64,000 bases of DNA, from NCBI GenBank assembly GCA_963815125.1, contig CAWFFM010000014.1, positions 496,001 through 560,000 of the forward strand, written 5' to 3'. The translations under genes and the position numbers were made by a program. Positions 18,855 through 27,200 of the stretch are shown here, in pieces. A model generated the notes under the pieces. The model searched no databases. It was not told the DNA's origin and saw only the letters and a program-made list of their open reading frames with translations. Source of the DNA: Actinocatenispora sp963815125. GTDB taxonomy: Bacteria > Actinomycetota > Actinomycetes > Mycobacteriales > Micromonosporaceae. Position 1 is the stretch's first letter; every line of letters starts with the position of its first letter.

Positions 18855-20258
18855 ATGGCATCGCGCCGCGACCAACTGCACTCGTACCAGTTCATGATCC
18901 AGCGGACCCTCTCCGCCCTGGTCATGCGGGAGACCGACCCGGTACAGTCGCCGCTCCGCCGAGGTGTCGGCGCGGTGTTCGCCGGACTGATGATCTCGGT
19001 GATCGTCACCGCGGTCTTCGGCGTCATCGGAATCCTCACCAAGACCGGCAGCAACCAGTGGCAGAAGGACAACTCTGTCGTGGTGGAGAAGGAATCCGGC
19101 GCGGTCTACGTGTACCGGCACGGCACCCTGCACCCGATGCTCAACTTCGCGTCCGCGCTGCTGGCCAGCGGTTCCACCCCGGCAGCCGCCTTCCAGGAGT
19201 CGGCCAAGTCGTTGCGGGGAACCCCGCGCGGGGTCATGCTCGGTATCTCCGGTGCACCCATGTCGCTACCTGGCCGTGGCACCGCGGTACACGGCGCGTG
19301 GTCGATGTGTTCGGTACCCGGCACCGACGACGCCGGCCGGGCCATGACCTCGACCCGGCTGGCGATCGGCAGCACACCCGGTGGCGCACAGACGATCGGT
19401 GACCGGGCGCTGCTGGTCAGCGACGAGGCCGACCACACCGACTACCTGATCTGGCGCAGCCACCGGTACCGCATCGGGCATCCGGACACGGTGCTGCGCT
19501 CGCTGTACCGGGCCGGCAGCACACCGATCCCGGTAGGCTCCGGCTGGCTCAACGGGCTGCCCTCCGGACTGGCCATCGACACCGTCGACGTACCGGACCG
19601 TGGTTCGGCGTCGCAGGCGGTCACCGGGCACGACAACGGCGACGTGCTGTTCGCCAACACCGGTACCGGAAAGCAGTACTATCTGGTCTTCGCCGACGGC
19701 CTCGCGCCGATCACGCACCTTACCGAGAACGTCGTGGCCGGCGAATATGCGGTCACCCCGGCCGAGATCCCGTTGTCGGACGCCAACTCACTACCGCCGA
19801 GCAGCAAGCTGCCCACCAGCGGGGACCGCTCGGTACGCCAGCCGGACGAGCCGCCGACGCTGCTGTCCCCCGACCCCGGCGCGCAACTGTGCGCGGTGAC
19901 CAGGCCCGGCCAGTCCGCCGCGACCATCATGCTGGGCGGCAGTCCCGCGGCCGGCGGTACCTCGACGTCCGGCACCGGCACGAGCGGGACGGCACTGGCC
20001 GACCAGGTCGTACTCGCACCCGGCCAGGTGGCCGTCGTCGAGGTGATGGCCTCGCCGGCCGCCAAGGCGGGCGCCTTCAACCTGATCACCGACATCGGTA
20101 TGCGCTACCCGGTCTCGTCGTCCACGGCACTGGCCAGTCTCGGCTATCTGCCTGACGACGCGGTACGGATGCCGGCCAATCTGGTGAATCTCGTACCGGC
20201 CGGCCCGAGTCTCGATCCCTCGGCCGCCAACAGGGCCGCGCACACCGGCCCGAAGTGA
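18855..20258 (+). CDS. eccB: Type VII secretion protein EccB
   Basis: A 467-residue protein with the family N-terminus MASRRDQLHSYQFMIQR, one membrane span (about 39-61) and a large extracytoplasmic domain. Two cysteines (in AWSMCSVPG and GAQLCAVTR) can form the conserved disulfide. EccB forms the periplasmic-side crown of the ESX core complex with MycP. ATG with a GAGGGGACG ribosome site overlapping the eccD stop region; same operon as eccD. Confidence 0.95.
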   Translation: MASRRDQLHSYQFMIQRTLSALVMRETDPVQSPLRRGVGAVFAGLMISVIVTAVFGVIGILTKTGSNQWQKDNSVVVEKESGAVYVYRHGTLHPMLNFASALLASGSTPAAAFQESAKSLRGTPRGVMLGISGAPMSLPGRGTAVHGAWSMCSVPGTDDAGRAMTSTRLAIGSTPGGAQTIGDRALLVSDEADHTDYLIWRSHRYRIGHPDTVLRSLYRAGSTPIPVGSGWLNGLPSGLAIDTVDVPDRGSASQAVTGHDNGDVLFANTGTGKQYYLVFADGLAPITHLTENVVAGEYAVTPAEIPLSDANSLPPSSKLPTSGDRSVRQPDEPPTLLSPDPGAQLCAVTRPGQSAATIMLGGSPAAGGTSTSGTGTSGTALADQVVLAPGQVAVVEVMASPAAKAGAFNLITDIGMRYPVSSSTALASLGYLPDDAVRMPANLVNLVPAGPSLDPSAANRAAHTGPK

Positions 20259-20370
20259 CCACGTTGGCCGTGGCTTGACCATTGCGGTTACTGTCAATTC
20301 GTCGGGGAAGCCGGCAGCCCCGACGAACACCGGGGCCATACACCGGAATGAAGCGGGGTGAACGCCGTCC

Positions 20371-20715
20371 ATGTCCAACCAGGTGACCACCGCGACGCCG
20401 CAGATGACGCAGGCGGCAAAGCAGGCGGAGAACACCGGTCAGGAGCTGATCGGCCAGTTCGGCAGGCTGTTGCAGGGGCTCGAACCATTGGCCGGCAACT
20501 TCCACGGGCTTGCCGCCAACGCCTTCGATCAGGCGAAGCAGCAGGCACACGAGGACATCAAGAAGATCGTCAACGCGCTGAACACGTTGGGTGAATCGGT
20601 CCACAAGACCGGCGTCACCTTCGCGAGCACCGATCAGCAGTCCGAGACCGAGATCAACAAGGTCGCGCAGCAGACCCACCTCTCCGGTGGGGTCGTCAAC
20701 CTGCTGAACCACTGA
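20371..20715 (+). CDS. WXG100 family protein (EsxB-like), Trp-less turn
   Basis: A 114-residue helical-hairpin protein following eccB, paired with the next gene: the usual secreted Esx heterodimer arrangement. The turn reads AGNFHGLAANAF, so the WXG tryptophan is replaced by Phe. The rest of the heptad pattern (MTQAAKQAENTGQELIGQF, then QQAHEDIKKIVNALNTLGESV) is normal. The 112-bp gap after eccB contains TTGACC at 20275 but no convincing -10, so a separate promoter is uncertain. C-terminal YxxxD/E export signal is not obvious. Confidence 0.85.
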   Translation: MSNQVTTATPQMTQAAKQAENTGQELIGQFGRLLQGLEPLAGNFHGLAANAFDQAKQQAHEDIKKIVNALNTLGESVHKTGVTFASTDQQSETEINKVAQQTHLSGGVVNLLNH

Positions 20716-20745
20716 GACCGGCACCCAGAAGGAGGGAAGACCACG

Positions 20746-21045
20746 ATGGGCAGTGACGGCCAGCTCTCGTACCACTTCGAGAGCATCGGCGCCGCAGTGA
20801 CGTCGATCAACTCGTTCGTCAACGCGATGCACGACGAACTCCACTCCGTGGAGAGCACCTTCAACGGGCTCCGGTCCCAGTGGACGTCCGGGGCTGCGGA
20901 GAACTTCGACATCTGCCGTAAGGCGTGGAACGACGGCGCCCGCGACATCGCCGAGCACCTGCTGGCGTTGGCGAAGTCGTTGGACCACACCGGCAACGCC
21001 ATGCAGGCCGCGGACCAGCAGGCGAAGTCGCTGTTCCCGTCCTGA
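20746..21045 (+). CDS. WXG100 family protein (EsxA-like)
   Basis: A 99-residue two-helix protein with a WxSG turn (SQWTSGAAENFDI) near residue 46, an intact version of the WXG motif. Very strong Shine-Dalgarno (GAAGGAGGGAAG) before the ATG indicates high expression. It is the likely dimer partner of the preceding protein, and the pair is probably exported by the EccBCDE machine. A perfect 20-bp stem-loop follows the stop. Confidence 0.9.
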   Translation: MGSDGQLSYHFESIGAAVTSINSFVNAMHDELHSVESTFNGLRSQWTSGAAENFDICRKAWNDGARDIAEHLLALAKSLDHTGNAMQAADQQAKSLFPS

Positions 21046-21063
21046 TCCCACGGATCACCGAGC

Positions 21064-21107
21064 CACGACACGGCCCCGGCACCTGATGGTGCCGGGGCCG
21101 TGTCGTG
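21064..21107. terminator. Perfect 20-bp stem-loop ending the eccD-eccB-esx operon
   Basis: Arms 21064-21083 and 21088-21107 are perfectly complementary (CACGACACGGCCCCGGCACC and its complement) with a TGAT loop, 18 bp after the esxA-like stop. No T-run. It sits between convergent esx and mycP genes and may work in both directions. The remaining gap to 21207 has short palindromic pieces such as CTGTGCCGGCACAG. Confidence 0.75.
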
Positions 21108-21207
21108 CCGGACCGGATGCCGCGCCAAACAGTACTGTCCCGGGGCAGTGCTGTGCCGGCACAGTGCTGTGGCGGCGGCACACCCGCGGGATCTCTGCGC
21201 TGACGGG

Positions 21208-22512
21208 TCAGCGCTCGTCGTCGAACAGCTTCACCGGTGGGGTGGGTGGTTCGTCGGAGGGCCCGGGCGGCAACGCGCCGACGGTGAGCGGACGCCAACG
21301 GCGTCGCCGGCCGTGCCGCATCGCCACACTCATCGACGGGACCGCCACGGCGAGGATCAGCGCCCCCAGTGCGATCAGGGCCGCGAGCCCCGCGTGCCGT
21401 CGCCACGCCGCCGACCAGTCGATCGCCGCCCGGTCCCGGTGCTGCGCCGGCATTCCCGGCAGCGCACGGGGACTGGCCGTGGACATCCCGGCCACCACGG
21501 CCTGGTACGGATTGACCACACCGTGCCCGTAATAGCCGCTGTCGGTGCCGCCCGGTGCGGGCGTGGCCGTACCTTCCAGCCGGGCGGTGATCTGCGCCAG
21601 AGTGTCCTTCGGGTAGCGGCTCATCACCAGCGCGGCAGTGGCGCTGACGAAAGGTGTGGCGAAGCTGGTGCCCTCCACCAGTTGCTGGCCGCTGTCCCGC
21701 TGGTCGGTGGTGATCTGACTGCCCGGCGCGACCAGGTCCACGTACGGCCCGTGCTGGGAACCGTCCCAGGAGTTGCCGTCCGCACCGATCGCGCCGACCC
21801 CGATCACCCCGTCGTACGACGCCGGGTACGGCTTCGGGTTGCCGTTCTGGCTGCTGCCCAAGTTGCCCGCGGCGGCCACCACCAGCACCCCGTGTGACAC
21901 GGCCCGCTTGATCGCGGTGCGCACCGCGTCGTCGTCGCTGTACATCACCATCGAGATGTTGATGACCTTCGCCTGATGGTCCACGGCATAGTCGATGGCC
22001 TGCGCGAACTTGGCCGGCGTCGCTGCCTGACCGGACAGGGTGCCGTTGTCGTCGGCCTCCTCGCTCACCTTCACCGGCAGGATCTTCACCCCTGGGGCGA
22101 CGCCGTGGAAACCGATCGAGTTGCTGGAACGGGCACCGATGATCGCGGCCACGCCCGTACCGTGCCCGACGCAGTCGGTGTTGCCCGCGCTGGAGCCGTG
22201 CAGTACGTCGGTGCCGGACAGCACCCGGCCGGACAGTTGCGACTGGCCGGCGTCGACGCCGGAGTCCAGTACCGCCACGGTGATGCCGGAACCGGTGGAG
22301 AACGGCCACACCTGGTCGGGTTGCAGCCACTGCTGCGCCCACGGCACCGAGGCCATCGTGGTACCGGGCTTGGTGCAGTCCTGCCCGTCGTCGGCCGCGG
22401 CCACACCGCCCGGCAGTACGGCGACCACCGCACCGGTGCACAGGGCCAGCAGAGCCGACACGGTACGCCCCGCCCGCTGTCCGTACCGCCGCACCGCGCG
22501 CCTCCCGTTCAC
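21208..22512 (-). CDS. mycP: Mycosin, membrane-anchored subtilisin-like protease of ESX
   Basis: A 434-residue S8 serine protease. Catalytic Asp83 (VAVLDSGVD), His117 (CVGHGTGVAAI), oxyanion Asn217 (AAAGN) and Ser283 (GTSFATP) are present. An N-terminal signal peptide (VNGRRAVRRYGQRAGRTVSALLAL... to about residue 40) and a C-terminal membrane anchor (about 374-394) put the active domain outside the membrane. Mycosins stabilise the ESX core and process substrates. GTG 22512 was chosen to give this signal peptide; ATGs at 22587/22602 are possible but have no ribosome site. Confidence 0.93.
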   Translation of the reverse strand: MNGRRAVRRYGQRAGRTVSALLALCTGAVVAVLPGGVAAADDGQDCTKPGTTMASVPWAQQWLQPDQVWPFSTGSGITVAVLDSGVDAGQSQLSGRVLSGTDVLHGSSAGNTDCVGHGTGVAAIIGARSSNSIGFHGVAPGVKILPVKVSEEADDNGTLSGQAATPAKFAQAIDYAVDHQAKVINISMVMYSDDDAVRTAIKRAVSHGVLVVAAAGNLGSSQNGNPKPYPASYDGVIGVGAIGADGNSWDGSQHGPYVDLVAPGSQITTDQRDSGQQLVEGTSFATPFVSATAALVMSRYPKDTLAQITARLEGTATPAPGGTDSGYYGHGVVNPYQAVVAGMSTASPRALPGMPAQHRDRAAIDWSAAWRRHAGLAALIALGALILAVAVPSMSVAMRHGRRRRWRPLTVGALPPGPSDEPPTPPVKLFDDER

Positions 22513-22699
22513 CGCCGGACCCTGCGGTGCAGGGTAGTTCAGCGACGCTCGACCGGCACCACCCGGCCGGGTCGGGGGCGGTGCCATGGCCAGCGCGATC
22601 ATCGTCGGTCGGCCGTCGTCGACGTGCACGACCTGGTTAGATTTGGCAGGACCACCACCTGGTCGCAGAGCTACCAGGCCAGCCGCGAGGAGACGTGCC

Positions 22700-23269
22700 G
22701 TGTTCAGCGAGGACGAGGTCGGCGCCATGTTCGTCTTCGACACCGTCGAGGCACGGGCCGCCGACGAGTTCATCGAGGACCGCCAGGAGTGGGTGCTCCG
22801 CGTTGCCGGGTCCGCCGTGCCGGACCTGCGGACCACGACGGGCGAGCCGCGACCCGCGACGTACGGAATGGCTCCGCTGGGCGGCAACTGGGCCGGTCTC
22901 GCCGTCCGGGTCGCCGCGTTCGACCAGGGCGACGGGCGGGTACTGACGTTCTCCGCCAGCTATCTGGGATACCTGCAACGGACCCGGTCCGGACCGGCCG
23001 CAGTGCGGTCGGTCACCGAGACGTTCCGCGGCACCTGCGATGCGCTACGGCCGCTCGCGGGGTTCTTCTTTCCGTCACCGAGCCAGGACTGGGCGTTCGA
23101 GCAGGACATGCTTGCCTCTGCGGCGCTCGCGTTCGCCGTGGGCACCCTCGTACAGGACCGTCGCGGCCCGCTGTATCTGTCCACCGCGCTCGTCGACACG
23201 ACCCCGGAGGCACGCCGCCTCGCCAGTCCCACGCTGGCCGTCGAAGATGGCGTCATCATCAGCGGCTGA
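22700..23269 (+). CDS. Hypothetical protein next to mycosin
   Basis: A 189-residue soluble protein of mixed alpha/beta composition, starting VFSEDEVGAMFVFDTVEARAADEF. GTG start with GGAG about 7 nt upstream. No membrane span, cysteine pair or catalytic motif stands out. It diverges from mycP and precedes the YbaB-like gene by 179 bp, so an ESX accessory role (for example chaperone) is possible from context only. TAGATT at 22638 is a candidate -10 without a clear -35. Confidence 0.6.
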   Translation: MFSEDEVGAMFVFDTVEARAADEFIEDRQEWVLRVAGSAVPDLRTTTGEPRPATYGMAPLGGNWAGLAVRVAAFDQGDGRVLTFSASYLGYLQRTRSGPAAVRSVTETFRGTCDALRPLAGFFFPSPSQDWAFEQDMLASAALAFAVGTLVQDRRGPLYLSTALVDTTPEARRLASPTLAVEDGVIISG

Positions 23270-23448
23270 ACCGTCACCGCAGCGCGGGCCAGGGACGGCT
23301 GCTTGCAGGACTTGAGTAGATTCGGGTGTGATCGGTGGGCCGACCCGTCGTACGTCGCCCATGTCTCCGGCACGGAAGTCAGGGCTGGATTTCGGATCGT
23401 ACGGCGGGACCGGCGCAGTGACGGGATGCGGTGAGGGGGTGAGCGCTC

Positions 23449-23859
23449 GTGCGGGACGTACCAGGTAGGCCCGACTGGAGTGCGCTGTCCAGCCTTATGG
23501 ACCAGACGCGGGAGATGATGAACAAGACCGACGACCTGCAGCGGCAGCTCATGGCCGTGACCGGTGAGGCGTGGTCGGACGACCGCATGATCAAGGCTGT
23601 GGTGGGACCGCGCGGCCAGCTTGTGGAACTGGAGATAGACCCCCGGATCTACCGGAAGCCGAACTCCTCCCTGCTGTCGAAGACCATCATCGACACCACC
23701 CAGCGTGCCGCCGCCGAGGCCAGCCGTAAGGCAGGCGAGATCATCCACAACTTTGCGCCCGCGGACATTCGGCAGGGCACCACGGGCGGTTCGCGGATCG
23801 AGAAACTGATGGCGCGTAGCGATGCGGATCTGCTGAAGGGCAAGGAGGACCGACGATGA
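23449..23859 (+). CDS. YbaB/EbfC-like protein (EspL-type)
   Basis: A 136-residue protein with the YbaB/EbfC layout: an N-terminal helix (MDQTREMMNKTDDLQRQLMAVTGE), a beta strand pair (VVGPRGQLVELEIDPRIYRK) and a long C-terminal helix. YbaB proteins are nucleoid-associated dimers; ESX-linked members such as EspL of mycobacteria act with substrate stability and secretion. GTG start. It overlaps the next gene by 4 bp (ATGA), so it is likely made together with the WXG100-like protein and the giant toxin downstream. Confidence 0.8.
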   Translation: MRDVPGRPDWSALSSLMDQTREMMNKTDDLQRQLMAVTGEAWSDDRMIKAVVGPRGQLVELEIDPRIYRKPNSSLLSKTIIDTTQRAAAEASRKAGEIIHNFAPADIRQGTTGGSRIEKLMARSDADLLKGKEDRR

Positions 23860-24206
23860 CCAGCTACGTATCGGTGGACGGCGACCCGGAGGGCGTGAAA
23901 CGGAACGCCAACCTGCTGGCCAGCGCCGGTAAGGACGCCACGGGGCCGGTCCATGCAGCACTGCAGAAGGTGCAGTCACACGAGGCCGCCAAGCCCTGGG
24001 GCAACGACAAGGCCGGCCAGGAGTTCCACAAGAACTACGTCCAGGCAGGCGACGACGGCACCCCGGCGAACGCTGCCGTGCAGAAGGGCGCCGCGGGCAT
24101 GGGCCCTGCGCTGCAGACCCTTGGCGAGAACGTGGTCAAGGTGATCAACGCGTACGAGAAGGTGGACGGTCACGGGGCCGGCGACATCAAGAAGGTCCAG
24201 CTCTGA
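23856..24206 (+). CDS. WXG100-like ESX substrate or toxin escort
   Basis: A 116-residue helical protein with a PWGNDKAGQEF turn (Trp-Gly at about residue 48), typical of small WXG100-like proteins encoded directly before large actinobacterial T7SS toxins. Its start overlaps the YbaB-like gene and the giant toxin begins 74 bp downstream. Likely job: pair with the helical N-terminus of the toxin for export. This is inference from position and fold. Confidence 0.8.
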   Translation: MTSYVSVDGDPEGVKRNANLLASAGKDATGPVHAALQKVQSHEAAKPWGNDKAGQEFHKNYVQAGDDGTPANAAVQKGAAGMGPALQTLGENVVKVINAYEKVDGHGAGDIKKVQL

Positions 24207-24280
24207 GCCACCTCGCAGGTGCCGCCGGCTCCTTCGAGTTTCCGTACACATGATCAACCGGACGAGGGACGGGAAGCCTG

Positions 24281-27200
24281 ATGGGTGCCGTTGACGACAT
24301 CGTCGGCTTCATCGACGACGTCAAGGGTTGGATCGACGAGTGGGGCCCGCCCCCCATTCCGAGCCTGTTCGACTTCACCGTCAAGTGTGTCCTCGGCGAG
24401 ATTCCCGAGGGTGACGAGAACGGCATGTACGACCTCTCGGACGCCTATCTGAAGGCTTCCGACGAACTCGGCAAGCTGATGAGCGACGGCAACTTCAACG
24501 CTGCCGCGAACATCCAGGTCTCGTGGTCCGGCGACGGTGCCGCGCAGTCCGCACAGGCCGAGTTCCAGTCCTACTGGGAATCGTTGCAGAGCATCCAGCA
24601 GGGCACCTACGAGATGGCCACCATGACGCAGAACGGTGGCCTGCAGATCGAGACCGCCAAGTTCATGCTGGTCGCAAATGCGGCCATGATGATCGGCGGC
24701 GTCATCATCGGTATCGCCAGCTCATGGTTCTTTGGCGTCGGTATCGGCGAAGCCACCACGGACATGGTCATCTCCCGGGAGAGTGCCACACAGATCGGCG
24801 AGCAGTTGGAACGCTCGCTGATGCAGAAGTTCCTGGACAAGGCTCTCGCGCTCGGACTCAACTCCTTCAAGAAGGGGTTGATGATGGGCGGGATGATGGC
24901 CGGGATCGACCTGCTCGCCCAGCTGAAGGAGGGCTTCGAGGGACACCGGGACCTGGTCGGGTACAACGGGTTGGAGGCCCTCAACACCTTCGGCAACGGC
25001 TTCGCCTTCGGCGCGGTCGGCGCGCCGTTCAGCCACTACCTCGGCGGCGCTGTCGGCGAAGGCATCGGCATGGGCACCGGCGCAGCGCTGTGGGACCTGC
25101 TCACCAAGGGCCACGTCGACTGGAACGACGTGGCGCAGGCCGGCGGAATGGGCTTCTTCGCCCACAAGTTCAACGAACTCGGCAACGCCTTCAAGCGACC
25201 GACCGAGGCCCCGACCGTCACCGATCCCGGTGCCACGGCGACGGACCCGTCCACCACGGCCACGGACAGCACGTCCAGCCAGCCCGAAGGCACCACCGCA
25301 CCGGGTGAAGCCACCAGCGGAGCCAACGACAACGCCGGTGTCAACGACACCTCCGACGGCACCACAGCGCCCAGCGACCAGACCTCCACCGGCAATGCCG
25401 ATGCGAACGCGGGACAGCACGGCAACACCGATCGGCCCGGCGCCGGCAACAGCACCGGGTCCGGCACCCATCAGAGCGCAACGCCTGGTGACGGGCGACC
25501 CAGCACCGGAGCGCACCAGCAGGACTCACCCGCACTCGCCGGGGACCGCTCGTCGACCGGAGAGCAGCAGACCCAGCAGGGCACGCCGGCCGGGTCCGAT
25601 CCCGCACGGGACCAGAGCACCACCGGCCAGAACACCGTCGACCCCGGCGCCACCGGGCAGCAGAACCGGTCCACCGGGGAGGACACGTCCACCGCGCCGC
25701 AGGACGGGTCGTCGACCGGGCACAACACCACCACGTCGACCACGCACGAGACCACTCCGGGCACCGGGACCACGACACTCGGCGACCGGACGACCGACAC
25801 CGGGTCCACGGTCACCCCGGGCGACCGCGCCACGGACGCGGACGGCGCGTCCGGTACGAGCGACGTGTCGCAGCCGACGGTCCAGGCCGGCGAGAGTCAC
25901 CCGACCGGCAGTACGCCCAGCGGCGAACACCTGTCCGGCACCGGCGGCGAGCACGGCACGTCGGGGGGCACCGAGGCGTCCCGTACACCGACCACCGGCG
26001 AGCGCGACACCAGCGGCGAGCCCTCGGCGGCGGAGGACGCACCGCCGGTCGGCGCCACTCCCACCGGTGAACACCCCGGCACCGGCAGCACCGAGACCAG
26101 GGGTGGGCGTACCGAGACCGGTCAGTCCAGGACCGATTCGGGACGGGAACAGAGCAGCCGGTCCTCGGACACCGAGCAGACGCGCGAGCGCAACCGCACG
26201 ACCGACGACCCGACGGTGGAAGAACCGGCCGACACCTCCGAAACCACCGACCGCACCACTGAGGACACCGATACCGAGCAACACTCCGCCGACGAACCGG
26301 TACAGAGCACGGAGGAGCACGCCGACCGCTCGACGGAGAACGCCCGTACCGAGGAACCTGACGGCAGGTCGGCGGACTCCCGGGAAACCACAGGGTCGGA
26401 AGATCACCGCACGGCCGAGGATCAGAGTGAGAGCAGCCCTCAGCCACAGGAGGGTGGCTCCGGCGCCGGGCATGGCAACCACAACGATCCGCCTGCACCC
26501 ATGGGCGAGGACAGCGCCGGCAACGGTGGCGAGGAGCCGGGCGACCGCGCCGAGCTGCCACCGCAACTGGACAGCAGGATCAGCGACTACGCAAGGGATT
26601 CCGGCCACGACCCGAGGACGGTGGAGGACGCAAAGCGGGCCACCGAACGTGCCTACCGGGAAACCCGGGAAGCCCGCGAGAACGGGCAGCGCAACGGTCT
26701 GAAGGGCAAGGAACAGAAGCGCCTGGAGCGCGAGGGCGTACCTTCGGAGGAAGCAGCCCGTCGGGCGGACGAGTTCGCGCAGCGCGAGATACGACGACCC
26801 GAGATCCAGGAGTCGATCACCAAGGGCACGGCGGAGCGTATCGGCCGCTACGTCGACAACATCGCGGCCGATCCCAGCAAGCCTGACCCGGTCCGGTACC
26901 TCGCCGACCAGCACCGCGAGTTCACCGGTACGGCCGGTGAGCAGCGGGCCGCGGACCTGGCCGCGGACAACCCTGCGCTCAGCGAGTCGCTCCAGTCGAG
27001 CCGCGACGCCGCCGAGGGGATCCGTAACGAACTGAACGAGTTCAACCGCAGTCACCCCGGCGTCAGAGGGGTGGAGGAATGGGAAAGGCGGATCGACGAC
27101 TCGTCCGGGAAACTGGACCAGATTCCGCGTGACTACCACCGACAGGACAATCCCGGAGCCCGTGAGAACGAGTACGCCCGGCTCAGGAATTCCGAGCGCG

